A DNA stretch of 64,000 nt from Acidilutibacter cellobiosedens (GTDB lineage Bacteria; Bacillota; Clostridia; Tissierellales; Acidilutibacteraceae): NCBI RefSeq assembly GCF_004103715.1, contig NZ_CP035282.1, positions 2,718,673 through 2,782,672 of the forward strand. The letters are read 5' to 3'. Each line of letters opens with the position of its first letter. Within the stretch, counting starts at the first letter, position 1. Below are positions 36,315 through 45,351 of the stretch, in pieces. A program made the position numbers and the translations under genes. The notes beneath the pieces are model-generated. The model worked only from the letters and a program-made list of their open reading frames with translations. It searched no databases and was not told where the DNA came from.

Positions 36315-37571
36315 TTAATCATTAAAAGAATTTTCGGGATATAAAGGAAATCTTGATATTAATTCATGAGCATCTCTTCTGCATTTATCCAAATTTGTGG
36401 TATCTTCAGGGGCATCTGCGACTCTTTCCATTATCTCTGCAATTTTTTCTATTTCTTTTCCCCTCAATCCTCTTTGAGTAATTGAAGTAACTCCTATTCT
36501 AACTCCGCTTGTAACAAACGGTGATTGAGGATCGTTCGGAATTTGATTTTTATTAACGGTTATGCCTATTGAATCAAGTGCATTTTGAAACAATTTTCCG
36601 GTTATATTTTTCTTTCTTAAATCAACCATGACAATATGATTATCCGTTCCTCCGGTTACAATCCTAAAACCTCGTTTTTCTAATTCTTCCGCTAATTTTC
36701 TTCCGTTAACCAATATACTTGACATTATATTTTTAAATTCATCTGTTGCAGCATGTTTAAACAGCCATGCTTTAGCCGCCATAGTAGTAAGATGCATAGA
36801 ACCCAAACACCCTGGAAATACACCTTTGTCCAACAATTTCGCATATTCATTCTTACACAAAACCATACCTGCCCTTGGACCGCCAAATGTTTTTGTAGTT
36901 GAAGTTGTTACAAAATCTGCATAAGGTACCGGACTGGGTATAACTTTTGCCGCAACTAACCCTGCAACATGAGCCATATCTACCATGAAATATGCTCCAA
37001 CTTCTTTAGCAATTTCAGAAAACGACTTGTAATCTATAAGTCTTGGATACGAACTTCCCCCTGCTATAATTAACTTTGGTCTATCTTTTAATGCCTTCTC
37101 CCTGACCTCATCCAAATCTATTAATTCAGTATCTTTATTTACACCATAAAAATCATAATCATAAACTTTAGACAAAAAATTTGCAGGACTTCCATGAGTT
37201 AAATGGCCTCCCTGGTCAAGTCTCATACTCAGAACTTTGTCTCCCGGTTTTAATATAGATGAATAAACACAATAATTTGCCGTTGAACCAGAATATGGCT
37301 GAATATTAACATGCTCTGCATCAAATAATTTTTTTGCCCTTTCATCTGCCAATATCTCTAATTTATCCGCTATTTCAGATCCTGCCTGGAATCGGTTACC
37401 CGGATATCCTTCCAAAGTTTTATTAGTAAATATAGAACCGCTTAACTCCATGATTTCTAATGGTACAGTACTTTCAGATGCAATCATTTCAATATTGTTT
37501 TCTTGTCTTTCCAACTCTTCACAAACTATTTCATACAATTCTGCATCTGATATTTTCGTATTTTTCAACAT
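36315..37571 (-). CDS. glyA: Serine hydroxymethyltransferase
   Basis: A 418-residue PLP enzyme converting serine and THF to glycine and methylene-THF. The PLP lysine is in FVTTSTTKTFGGPRAGM, with MVDMAHVAGLVAA, SGSTANYCVYSSIL and the C-terminal RIGVTSITQRG. It connects the fhs-folD products with glycine and therefore with glycine reductase. It stands upstream of the symporter gene, 98 nt apart. GGGGAGG precedes the ATG. An upstream module shared with the neighbouring hydrolase gene lies 170-230 nt before the start. Confidence 0.96.
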   Translation of the reverse strand: MLKNTKISDAELYEIVCEELERQENNIEMIASESTVPLEIMELSGSIFTNKTLEGYPGNRFQAGSEIADKLEILADERAKKLFDAEHVNIQPYSGSTANYCVYSSILKPGDKVLSMRLDQGGHLTHGSPANFLSKVYDYDFYGVNKDTELIDLDEVREKALKDRPKLIIAGGSSYPRLIDYKSFSEIAKEVGAYFMVDMAHVAGLVAAKVIPSPVPYADFVTTSTTKTFGGPRAGMVLCKNEYAKLLDKGVFPGCLGSMHLTTMAAKAWLFKHAATDEFKNIMSSILVNGRKLAEELEKRGFRIVTGGTDNHIVMVDLRKKNITGKLFQNALDSIGITVNKNQIPNDPQSPFVTSGVRIGVTSITQRGLRGKEIEKIAEIMERVADAPEDTTNLDKCRRDAHELISRFPLYPENSFND

Positions 37572-37740
37572 ATTATTGCCTCCCCAGATTACTTAATTTT
37601 GTTAATATAATTTTTTAAAACTTTGCTGATAACAACTTGTCCAACCCTTTTCCTGATAAATAGTATATAAATTCACCTCCTTCTATACTTATAAAGTTTA
37701 TATTTATAACGTTTTCGTAAATATTATTTCATAATATTAA

Positions 37741-37795
37741 AAAAAACTATATTAACATATTGGACGCTTTATTGAACAAAATTGAACAATTTTTT
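37741..37795 (-). repeat. Duplicated upstream module, copy 1 (before glyA)
   Basis: 55 bases matching 38621-38675 at 51 positions. On the plus strand it contains two tandem ATTGAACAAA/ATTGAACAAT units (37771-37790), an exact 10-bp period, followed toward glyA by CTATATTAACATATT. On the minus strand the latter gives a TAATAT -10 with a TTCAAT -35 at 16 nt, inside the second repeat unit. A regulatory site shared by two genes is inferred. Confidence 0.7.
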
Positions 37796-37812
37796 GTAAG
37801 AAATATTATAAG

Positions 37813-38568
37813 TTACTTTAACAGTTCTATGATAAACTTAGATGTTTCTTCTATCAGTTGTGATTGAAACTTTGCTGAAGAATAGCAGTGATCTGCCTCA
37901 TCTATAAATTTAACTTTTACATCTCTAAGTACAGATTTATATGCTATGGAATTTATGGGCAGTATATCGTTATCCTTACTTCCGTGTATTATTCTAACCG
38001 GATTTTCAAAATTTTTTATTTTTCTTATGGGATCTATTTTAATAATATCTTCAAAAAATTTCCGGCTAACCATATCCCCTTCCACATCAACATCATTCCC
38101 ATTAATCCCTTTCATAAATTTTTCATGTCCAATCAAATGATAAAAATTCCAAAACGGATTGGAGACAGGAGACCATAATATCAATGCATCTGGATTTACT
38201 TCTGCAGCAGACAATGCCGCAATTGCTCCTCCCATACTGTAACCCATCATAAACAATTTCTTCATATTAAAATCCTTTTTTAAAACTTCAACTACATTGA
38301 GAGTATCTTCAACTTCTCCATTAATGGTCATATATTCATAATCTCCTTCACTGTCCCCCGCTCCTACACAATCAAATCGTACCGTTGTTATCCCCATGTC
38401 TAAAATTTTTCTGGACAAATTTACAGCCATTCTATGGGGTGTTATCTTGTTGCCGACAAAGCCATGGTTAAAAAGAAGAACGTAATCTCCCCTGACATCT
38501 TTATTTTTATATTCATATACAGCTATCATCTCATGAGCCCTGCTCTCTATAATCTTTGTTTCCAGCAT
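37813..38568 (-). CDS. Alpha/beta hydrolase (feruloyl-esterase-like)
   Basis: A 251-residue cytoplasmic hydrolase. The catalytic triad is readable: Ser in GYSMGGAIAA, Asp in HGSKDNDILP and His in DEADHCYS. The oxyanion region is LLFNHGFVGNK. Members of this branch act on esters or amides of small acids; the substrate is unknown. It lies just upstream of glyA in the same direction, with its own copy of the shared module about 55 nt before the ATG, so coordinated control with glyA is likely. RBS AAAGGAATG. Confidence 0.82.
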   Translation of the reverse strand: MLETKIIESRAHEMIAVYEYKNKDVRGDYVLLFNHGFVGNKITPHRMAVNLSRKILDMGITTVRFDCVGAGDSEGDYEYMTINGEVEDTLNVVEVLKKDFNMKKLFMMGYSMGGAIAALSAAEVNPDALILWSPVSNPFWNFYHLIGHEKFMKGINGNDVDVEGDMVSRKFFEDIIKIDPIRKIKNFENPVRIIHGSKDNDILPINSIAYKSVLRDVKVKFIDEADHCYSSAKFQSQLIEETSKFIIELLK

Positions 38569-38620
38569 TTATATCATTCCTTTCTTTATTAAATCAATAT
38601 ATACATTATTTCATAGCCTA

Positions 38621-38675
38621 AAAAAACTATATTAACATATTGTACATTTTATTGAACAAAATTAAACAATTTTTT
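38621..38675 (-). repeat. Duplicated upstream module, copy 2 (before the alpha/beta hydrolase)
   Basis: Second copy of the 55-base module, with the units ATTGAACAAA and ATTAAACAAT (38651-38670; one base differs from copy 1). Similarity continues about 15 bases past the module toward the gene (TATTTCATA), with a 2-nt shift. Confidence 0.7.
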
Positions 38676-38727
38676 TTGCAATAAAATCTTTAAGACAAAG
38701 TAGAATTTTTTTCTATGAAGTATAAAA

Positions 38728-38765
38728 AAAGATCCTTATTGTAAATCTCATCAATAAGGATCTTT
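38728..38765 (-). terminator. Terminator after methionine gamma-lyase
   Basis: A 14-bp perfect stem AAAGATCCTTATTG / CAATAAGGATCTTT with a 10-nt loop and, on the minus strand, a TTTTTTTATA tail. Confidence 0.9.
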
Positions 38766-38776
38766 AATGTTCTATA

Positions 38777-39982
38777 CTATTTTATCACCAAATCTAAAGC
38801 TTCTTTTAAATCTGCAATTATATCTTCCGCTGTTTCAAGCCCAACCGATAATCTGACCAGTCCGTCACTGATTCCGGCTTCTGCCCTCTCCTCGGGAGTA
38901 TAAGGCGAATGGGTCATAGATGCGGGATGCTGAATCAATGTTTCAGGATCTCCTAAGCTTACGGCAAGTTTCGCAAGTTTTACATTATTCATGACCGTTT
39001 TTCCTTCCTCAATTCCGCCTTTCAATTCAAAGGAAATTATGGCTCCCGGCAATTTCATCTGTTTCTTTGCTAATTCATAGTATTCGAAGCTCTCAAGACC
39101 TGGATAATAAACTTTCTTAACGGCAGGGTGAGTCTCCAAAAATTTCGCTACTTTTATAGCATTATCACAGTGCTTTTCCATTCTTATTTCCAATGTTTTC
39201 ATTCCTCTTATTATTAAATATGCATCAAAGGGGCTCATAACCGAACCGGTCATATCCTTTATTCCAAACATCTTAACTTCTTCTATAAACTTCTTCCTAC
39301 CTACTGCAAAACCTGCAATTACATCTCCATGTCCATTTAAATACTTTGTAGCCGAATGAATAACCACATCTGCTCCGAGTTCTAAGGGCTTTTGTATATA
39401 AGGAGTGCTGAAGGTATTGTCAACAAATACCAAACATCCCTTAACCTTATGAGCTATTTTAGATACGGCTTCAATATCGGTAATTTTTAAAGTGGGATTT
39501 GCAGGAGTTTCTAAATAAACAACTTTAGTATTAGGCCTCATGGCAGATTCCAGTTCTTCAAGATTACTTATATCTACAAATGTAACATCTACTCCGAATC
39601 TGGTAAGTCCATGGTTTAAAAGCGAAAAAGTACATCCGTAGAGAGTATCGGAAGCAACTACATGATCTCCCGCTTTTAAAGCAGTCCATAAAGATGCTGC
39701 CACCGCTCCCATGCCTGAAGAAGTCGCCGCTCCAGCCTCTCCTCCTTCCAATAAAGCTATCTTTTCTTCCGCCTCGGCAACCGTTGGATTTCCCAACCTT
39801 GTATATATGTAGCCCGATTCTTCTAAGGCAAACCTTTTCCCTCCCTGCTCAGCAGAATCAAATACAAATGTAGACGTTTGAAATATAGGCGTAGCCAAAG
39901 AACCATACTGAGAATCCTTTTTATGACCTCCGTGAATAGCTTTCGTTCCAAATCCCAGAGTATTTATATCTTCTCTATCCAT
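38777..39982 (-). CDS. megL: Methionine gamma-lyase (PLP-dependent Cys/Met lyase)
   Basis: A 401-residue PLP enzyme of the cystathionine gamma-lyase family. Its product from methionine is methanethiol, ammonia and 2-oxobutyrate. The PLP Lys is in [18 protein letters not shown]. The [14 protein letters not shown] segment has the Cys that marks methionine gamma-lyases over cystathionine lyases. [24 protein letters not shown] closes the active site. It may degrade homocysteine or cysteine as well. RBS TAGGAGGG before ATG. A terminator follows it. No S-box riboswitch was seen upstream. Confidence 0.85.
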   Translation of the reverse strand: MDREDINTLGFGTKAIHGGHKKDSQYGSLATPIFQTSTFVFDSAEQGGKRFALEESGYIYTRLGNPTVAEAEEKIALLEGGEAGAATSSGMGAVAASLWTALKAGDHVVASDTLYGCTFSLLNHGLTRFGVDVTFVDISNLEELESAMRPNTKVVYLETPANPTLKITDIEAVSKIAHKVKGCLVFVDNTFSTPYIQKPLELGADVVIHSATKYLNGHGDVIAGFAVGRKKFIEEVKMFGIKDMTGSVMSPFDAYLIIRGMKTLEIRMEKHCDNAIKVAKFLETHPAVKKVYYPGLESFEYYELAKKQMKLPGAIISFELKGGIEEGKTVMNNVKLAKLAVSLGDPETLIQHPASMTHSPYTPEERAEAGISDGLVRLSVGLETAEDIIADLKEALDLVIK

Positions 39983-40076
39983 ATAATAAACCCTCCTACA
40001 AATTTTATTTTATAATCCATATTTCCATTATTATAACCCTGTTCATCCCCTCTCGTTTTAATTCTATCATAATAAT

Positions 40077-40160
40077 AAAAAAGCTTCCATTGAAATATTA
40101 ATAAATTAAGGAAAGCTTTTTTGAAACTCATTTTACGGAAAACATACACTAATGTATATT
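40077..40160. repeat. Intergenic repeat, copy B (terminator of the metal ATPase)
   Basis: Stem AAAAAAGCTTCC / GGAAAGCTTTTTT around a loop that matches copy A (ATTGAAATATTAATAAATTAA), then GAAACTCATTTTACGGAAA and ACATACACTAATGTATATT, which match copies C and D. It lies after the minus-strand P-type ATPase gene, where the hairpin would terminate it. Confidence 0.75.
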
Positions 40161-40176
40161 AAAAAAAACAGAAGAA

Positions 40177-42291
40177 TTATTCTTCCACTTTTAATGCTCT
40201 TATAGAATTAAACACTGAAATCAACGCAACTCCTACGTCTGCAAATACCGCACTCCACATGTTTGCTATCCCCAATGCACCTAATATCAATACGACCATT
40301 TTTACTCCCAATGCAAAAACTACATTTTCTCTCACTATTCTATTCGTATTGTGGGAAATATTTATTGCCGTTTTAACCTTACTTATTTCATCATCCATGA
40401 TAACCACATCGGAAGCCTCAACAGCCGCATCCGAACCCATTCCTCCCATGGATATCCCCACATCTGCTCTTGCAATTACGGGAGCATCATTTACCCCGTC
40501 TCCTACAAATATTACTTTTTTCTTGCCCTTCTTATTTTTCAAGATTCGATCCATCATCTCAACTTTTTCCTGAGGTAGCAATTCTCCATAAATTTCGTCT
40601 ATTCCTATTTCTTTTCCTACCTGTTCGGCTGTAGTCTTTTTATCTCCTGAAAGCATTATTGTTTTTCGTATTCCTAAAGCTTTTAATTTCTTAATAGTTT
40701 CCTTTGATTCATCTCTTATTTCATCGGAAATTACTATATTGCCTATATACTCTTCGTCCTTACTTACGTATACTACAGTACCTATACTCGATTTATCAGC
40801 TACTTTCAATCCATGCTCTTGAAGGAGTTTCACATTTCCGAGAAGAACTTTACTTCCCTCCACGGTAACTTCTATTCCTTTTCCCGGTATCTCTCTATAA
40901 TTGGAAATTTGACTTTTATCTATTTCTTTCCCATATTGTTTAACGATAGATTTAGCAATAGGATGGTTGGAAAATATTTCTCCATAGGCTGCCAACTTTA
41001 ATATATCATCTTCAGAGTAGCCCTTAACTCCTTCAACTTCAGTAACCTCAAATATCCCCTTAGTCAAAGTTCCCGTCTTGTCAAATACTATAGTATCCGC
41101 CATACTTAAACCTTCTAAGTAATTTCCCCCTTTAACAAGAATGCCTGATTTAGAAGCTCCTCCTATTCCTCCAAAAAATCCTAAGGGTATGGATACTACC
41201 AGAGCGCATGGACAGGACGCAACAAGAAATATCAAGGCTCTATATACCCAAGTACTTAAATCTTGATGAAAAAACAAAGGAGGAATAAAAGCTAAAGCTA
41301 TGGCCGAAAAAACTACTACAGAAGTATAATATTTAGAAAACCTTGTAATAAATTTTTCAATATTAGCTTTCTGTTTTGAAGAATTTTCAACCAGGTCCAA
41401 TATCTTTGATACAGTAGATTCCCCAAATTTTTTAATAGTTCTTACTTTCAATAACCCTTCCTTATTCACAAATCCGCTCAAAATATTATCTCCGGGTTGT
41501 ATACTCCTTGGGACACTTTCCCCTGTAATATTGGATGTATCCACGAAAGAATTTCCTTCCACCACTATTCCGTCCAAAGGAACTTTTTCTCCGGGCTTAA
41601 CAATTATATACTGCCCTATTTCAATTTTATTTGGATCAACCTTTTTTATTCCTTCATTCGTTTCTATATTCGCATAATCCGGTCTAATATCCAACAAGGT
41701 GCTTATAGATTTTCTTGAATGATCAACAGCTTTTCCTTGAAAATATTCTCCTATTTCGTAAAAAAGCATTACAGATACTGCTTCAGGATATTCTCCTATT
41801 ATAAACGCCCCTATGGTAGCAATAGACATTAAGAAATTTTCATCGAATACCTTGCCCTTAAGAATATTTTTAAATGCATTAATCAGTACTTCTCCGCCAA
41901 TTATTATATAACTTATAAAAAATAATATAAATTCAATCCTGTATTCAAATTTAAAAATTACGGCAGCTAAAAAAACAATTACTCCTATTACAAATTTTAT
42001 ATTATCATTTTTCTCTTCCTCTTCTGTCTTTAAATCATCTTTAATTTCATCCGTTGTCATACCACCAATTTCATGTATAATTACATCAGGTTCTATTCTC
42101 TTCACAATGGATCTGACCTCATCTGAAACAGTTTCAGCCCTTGGTATTTCATCTATTTCAACTTTTAGTTTTTTAGTAACAAAATTTATATTTGCTTTTT
42201 TAACACCTTTTATCTTATTGGCATCTTCTTCAATTTCTCCTGCACAATGGGTACAATTCAATCCTTCTAACAAAAATTCCTTCTCTATCAT
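40177..42291 (-). CDS. Zn/Cd/Pb-exporting P1B-type ATPase
   Basis: A 704-residue heavy-metal pump. An N-terminal HMA domain with NCTHCA (about residues 6-10), eight membrane helices, the CPC motif in VASCPCALVVSIP, phosphorylation site DKTGTLTKG, GDGVNDAPVIARAD, and the final KMVVLILGALGIANMWSAVFADVG. The Lys and Asp in this last helix mark the Zn/Cd/Pb subgroup. The ATG 42291 is chosen because GGAAGGG is 9 nt upstream; longer ATG options are 42300 and 42309. A metal-responsive operator overlaps its promoter. Confidence 0.9.
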   Translation of the reverse strand: MIEKEFLLEGLNCTHCAGEIEEDANKIKGVKKANINFVTKKLKVEIDEIPRAETVSDEVRSIVKRIEPDVIIHEIGGMTTDEIKDDLKTEEEEKNDNIKFVIGVIVFLAAVIFKFEYRIEFILFFISYIIIGGEVLINAFKNILKGKVFDENFLMSIATIGAFIIGEYPEAVSVMLFYEIGEYFQGKAVDHSRKSISTLLDIRPDYANIETNEGIKKVDPNKIEIGQYIIVKPGEKVPLDGIVVEGNSFVDTSNITGESVPRSIQPGDNILSGFVNKEGLLKVRTIKKFGESTVSKILDLVENSSKQKANIEKFITRFSKYYTSVVVFSAIALAFIPPLFFHQDLSTWVYRALIFLVASCPCALVVSIPLGFFGGIGGASKSGILVKGGNYLEGLSMADTIVFDKTGTLTKGIFEVTEVEGVKGYSEDDILKLAAYGEIFSNHPIAKSIVKQYGKEIDKSQISNYREIPGKGIEVTVEGSKVLLGNVKLLQEHGLKVADKSSIGTVVYVSKDEEYIGNIVISDEIRDESKETIKKLKALGIRKTIMLSGDKKTTAEQVGKEIGIDEIYGELLPQEKVEMMDRILKNKKGKKKVIFVGDGVNDAPVIARADVGISMGGMGSDAAVEASDVVIMDDEISKVKTAINISHNTNRIVRENVVFALGVKMVVLILGALGIANMWSAVFADVGVALISVFNSIRALKVEE

Positions 42292-42311
42292 AGCAGCCAT
42301 CCCTTCCATCT

Positions 42312-42350
42312 GTTATATGTTAATATGGACATATGAGCAATTGTTCATAT
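42312..42350 (-). promoter_or_regulatory. Metal-responsive operator and promoter of the P-type ATPase
   Basis: The 20-bp palindrome ATATGAGCAA/TTGTTCATAT (42331-42350, one mismatch) is the pattern bound by ArsR/SmtB/CzrA-type repressors. On the minus strand it overlaps a -35 TTGCTC (42340-42335) which is 17 nt from -10 TATAAC (42317-42312). Repressor binding would occlude RNA polymerase. No ArsR-family gene is present in the window. Confidence 0.8.
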
Positions 42351-42507
42351 ATTAATATAAATATAACTCTTAATTTAAGTTTTGTCAACTAAATATGAAT
42401 AAAACAATTAATTTATTTAATACTATCTTTTTATCATCATATATCAGATTTAAGGAAAATTTAACAAAGAGTGTTCACACTTGAAAGATTAACAGGATTT
42501 TCATGGG

Positions 42508-43062
42508 TTAGTTATAAATAATATAAGAAAATTTTTCAACTAATTCAATAAACTGAAAATGAATTATAACTGCCGAAGAAATCCCTATTACAATTCCTGC
42601 AATAACATCTGTAGGATAATGGACTCCCAAGTACATTCTCGAAATTCCAATTGTAAGTGCTAAAATTACTAATATAACAGAAATACTTGGAAAATTAAGA
42701 GTCATTGTTGTAGCAATTGAAAAACTTGCTGTAGTATGTCCCGAAGGAAAAGAATAGTCCCTTAAATTAATTCCAAAGGTATTTATGTTTTTCAATATAT
42801 TATACGGTCTTTCCCTTTGCAAAGATTTTTTCAACACTTGAACAAATATTTGGCTGACAGAAAGAGATGTAAGCCCCTCGATCCCTGCAACCCTTATTTT
42901 TTCTTTTCCAAATACAATCATTGCAAGAAGAATAATTGTAGTAAATATTCCTCCCCCCAGGTTAGTTATCCTATACATAAATCTATCTAAAACTTTGCAT
43001 TTTATTGTATCATTAAACCAATGAAGTAATCTTTTATCAAAAGATTTAAATTTTTTTTTCAT
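42508..43062 (-). CDS. PAP2-superfamily membrane phosphatase
   Basis: A 184-residue membrane protein with five or six helices and the three PAP2 motifs: KSLQRERPYN (KX6RP), PSGHTTASFS and SRMYLGVHYPTDV with catalytic His. Such enzymes dephosphorylate undecaprenyl pyrophosphate, phosphatidic acid or related lipids; the substrate is not fixed by sequence. Start ATG 43062 with GGTG-like site at 6 nt; 43068 and GTG 43071 are alternatives. A divergent helicase gene lies to the right. Confidence 0.85.
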   Translation of the reverse strand: MKKKFKSFDKRLLHWFNDTIKCKVLDRFMYRITNLGGGIFTTIILLAMIVFGKEKIRVAGIEGLTSLSVSQIFVQVLKKSLQRERPYNILKNINTFGINLRDYSFPSGHTTASFSIATTMTLNFPSISVILVILALTIGISRMYLGVHYPTDVIAGIVIGISSAVIIHFQFIELVEKFSYIIYN

Positions 43063-43259
43063 TTCCATCACCCACTTTCAATTTTGTTAATACCTTGTGT
43101 TATATTATTTTAAGATATTATTAACTTTTTTGCAAACAATTTTTATACCTTTAAGTAAATTTTATCTTAAAATTGGATATCTATATCTTGTATGCTATTA
43201 TTAATATATAATATATATGTTAATTCAACGTTAAAATCTGATTGTAAGCAGGTGTACTA

Positions 43260-45128
43260 ATGAAAATAAATTTTAATGATCAACAAACAAAAGCCATAAA
43301 TCACGGAAAGGGTCCCGCTATTATATTGGCTGCTCCGGGTTCCGGAAAAACAACTGTCCTTTTACATAGAACATATAATTTAATATCAAAACATAAAATT
43401 CTGCCGGAAAAGATACTTTCCATCACTTTTAGCCGGGCTTCTGCCAAAGAAATGAAAAAAAGGTTTGTCAATAATTTTAAAAACACTTCCTCTATTCCCA
43501 TAACTTTTTCAACAATTCACAGTTTTTCCTATAGCATATTGAGGGAATATACTAATAGACATGGAATACCCTATACTCTTATAGAAGGAAACAGTAATTC
43601 TATAAATAAAATCACTATATTAAGAAATCTATATTATGATATAAACGGTGAATGGGCCGCGGATGAAAAGTTAGAAGGAATAAACAACGGCATAGGATAT
43701 ATAAAAAATATGATGATTGGTGTTGATGATTATTTAAAAGAAAACAAGGTTGAAATAAACCACTTCAAAGAGATTTATATGTCATACGAAAATTTTAAAA
43801 AAGAGAAGAAAATGATAGATTTTGATGATATGCTTGTTTTAACTCTCGATTTTCTTAAGAGGGATTCTTACCTTCTTTCAAAATGGAGAAATAAATATGA
43901 TTTCATCCAAGTAGACGAGGGACAAGACACGTCTAAAATTCAGTTGGAAATAATTAAACTTATAGCAAAACCTAAAAATAATCTGTTTATAGTGGCAGAT
44001 GATGACCAATCCATTTACGGATTCAGAGGCGCTTTCCCTCAAGGCCTGTTTGATCTTAAAAGGGAATTTAAAGACCTTTCAATATTCTACATGGAAGAAA
44101 ATTATCGATCATCCCGAAATATTGTCTCTGTATGCAATAAATTTATAAGGCAAAATAAATTAAGATACAACAAAAATATATTTACAAAAAATAATTATGT
44201 ATCTCCTATAAATATAGTGAAGCTTAATACAATAACAGAACAGTATGAATATATAATAAAAGAACTGAAAAAATTTGCTGATTATTCAAATGCTGCCATA
44301 TTGTATAGAAATAATATATCTTCTATCGGTGTTATAGAATATTTAGAGAATAACAAGATTCCCTTTCATATGAGAGATGTAAATGTTAAATTTTTTAATC
44401 ATTGGATAATAAAAGATATCATCTCATTTTTAAATGTAGCTAATAATCCTGAAGATTTAAACTCCTTTGAAAAAATATATTTTAAAATGAAAGGCTTTAT
44501 ATATAAAAATTATGTGGATTATATAAAAACTCTCAATTATGATAAATCAGTATTCGATAGAATATTGGAAATAAATGATTTGAGCAGAGATTATCGTCAA
44601 AAAATAATGGAAATAAAAATCGATTTTAACAGGCTTAAAAATATGGCACCTCATGAAGCAATAACATTTATAGAAAAGAGCTTAGAATATGAAATATATT
44701 TGAAAGAAAATGCTCTAAAATTTGGATACACCTTTGATTCATTAAAAACTATACTTTATTATTTAAAATTAATCTCTGCAAAAACAGAAAATTTAGAAGA
44801 GCTTCTAAGAAGATTGAAATATTTAGAGTATTTAACATTTCAATCAAAATATAATACCAAAGGAGTAAATCTTTCAACTATCCACAGTGCAAAAGGTTTG
44901 GAATATGACAGAGTATTCATGATAGATTTAATTGAGGGCGATTTCCCTTCTTCCAATAGTATAGACGCCTTTGAAAACGGCAAAATTCAGCTAATGGAAG
45001 AAGAAAGAAGGTTATTTTATGTGGGAATGACCAGAACAAAAAATAATCTTATGCTTTTAACCTATTCAAACAAAAGTGAAAAAAAAGTATACCCTTCCCG
45101 ATTTGTAAATGAATTAGAAAATTTATGA
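43260..45128 (+). CDS. UvrD/PcrA-like superfamily 1 helicase
   Basis: A 622-residue SF1A DNA helicase, shorter than UvrD/PcrA (~720-740). Motif I is APGSGKTTVLLHR, motif Ia FSRASAKEM, motif II VDEGQDTS in place of the usual DEFQDTN, motif III VADDDQSIYGFRGA, motif IV ENYRSSRNI, and motif VI EEERRLFYVGMTR. The C-terminal Tudor-like tail of PcrA is missing, consistent with the length. It stands alone; the start ATG has only AGGTG at 5 nt. Confidence 0.88.
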   Translation: MKINFNDQQTKAINHGKGPAIILAAPGSGKTTVLLHRTYNLISKHKILPEKILSITFSRASAKEMKKRFVNNFKNTSSIPITFSTIHSFSYSILREYTNRHGIPYTLIEGNSNSINKITILRNLYYDINGEWAADEKLEGINNGIGYIKNMMIGVDDYLKENKVEINHFKEIYMSYENFKKEKKMIDFDDMLVLTLDFLKRDSYLLSKWRNKYDFIQVDEGQDTSKIQLEIIKLIAKPKNNLFIVADDDQSIYGFRGAFPQGLFDLKREFKDLSIFYMEENYRSSRNIVSVCNKFIRQNKLRYNKNIFTKNNYVSPINIVKLNTITEQYEYIIKELKKFADYSNAAILYRNNISSIGVIEYLENNKIPFHMRDVNVKFFNHWIIKDIISFLNVANNPEDLNSFEKIYFKMKGFIYKNYVDYIKTLNYDKSVFDRILEINDLSRDYRQKIMEIKIDFNRLKNMAPHEAITFIEKSLEYEIYLKENALKFGYTFDSLKTILYYLKLISAKTENLEELLRRLKYLEYLTFQSKYNTKGVNLSTIHSAKGLEYDRVFMIDLIEGDFPSSNSIDAFENGKIQLMEEERRLFYVGMTRTKNNLMLLTYSNKSEKKVYPSRFVNELENL

Positions 45129-45222
45129 TTTTTTGCTTAAATTTAATTTTTTATACTAAATTTTTCAAAAAAAGGAATACTATTAATGAAGGTTATACAA
45201 TTTCATGAAAGGAGGGAAATCA

Positions 45223-45297
45223 ATGTCAAAAGATAAAGATAAAAGAGACAATAAAAAAGCAAAAGGTGAAAAGAAAGAAAAGAAAGAAGAAAAGTAG
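45223..45297 (+). CDS. 24-residue lysine/glutamate-rich peptide
   Basis: A short frame starting ATG-TCA-AAA with a strong GAAAGGAGG 7 nt upstream and stopping at TAG 45297. The product MSKDKDKRDNKK... is almost entirely Lys, Asp, Glu and Arg. It is followed by a strong terminator and lies between the helicase and a converging lipoprotein gene. Codon pattern cannot prove translation; the RBS and terminator are the main support. Confidence 0.5.
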   Translation: MSKDKDKRDNKKAKGEKKEKKEEK

Positions 45298-45310
45298 GAA
45301 TATTAATTAT

Positions 45311-45351
45311 AAAAGATCCTTAAAGCCTTAAAAAGGCTTTAAGGATCTTTT
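45311..45351. terminator. Bidirectional terminator, 19-bp perfect stem
   Basis: AAAAGATCCTTAAAGCCTT / AAGGCTTTAAGGATCTTTT with a 3-nt loop, followed on both sides by A/T runs. It ends the 24-residue gene (plus) and overlaps the stop codon of the GerMN lipoprotein gene (minus). Confidence 0.92.

Noticed and set aside
36217-37812. Glycine riboswitch upstream of the symporter or glyA
   Set aside because: Neither gap shows the conserved GGAGAG-type tandem aptamer; only the duplicated direct-repeat module is present.
39964-40149. 61-codon frame on the minus strand upstream of megL
   Set aside because: It overlaps the start of megL and repeat copy B, lacks a ribosome-binding site and shows no protein-like composition.
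39983-40176. S-box (SAM) riboswitch before methionine gamma-lyase
   Set aside because: A GAGGGGATG word is present but the remaining S-box helices are missing.
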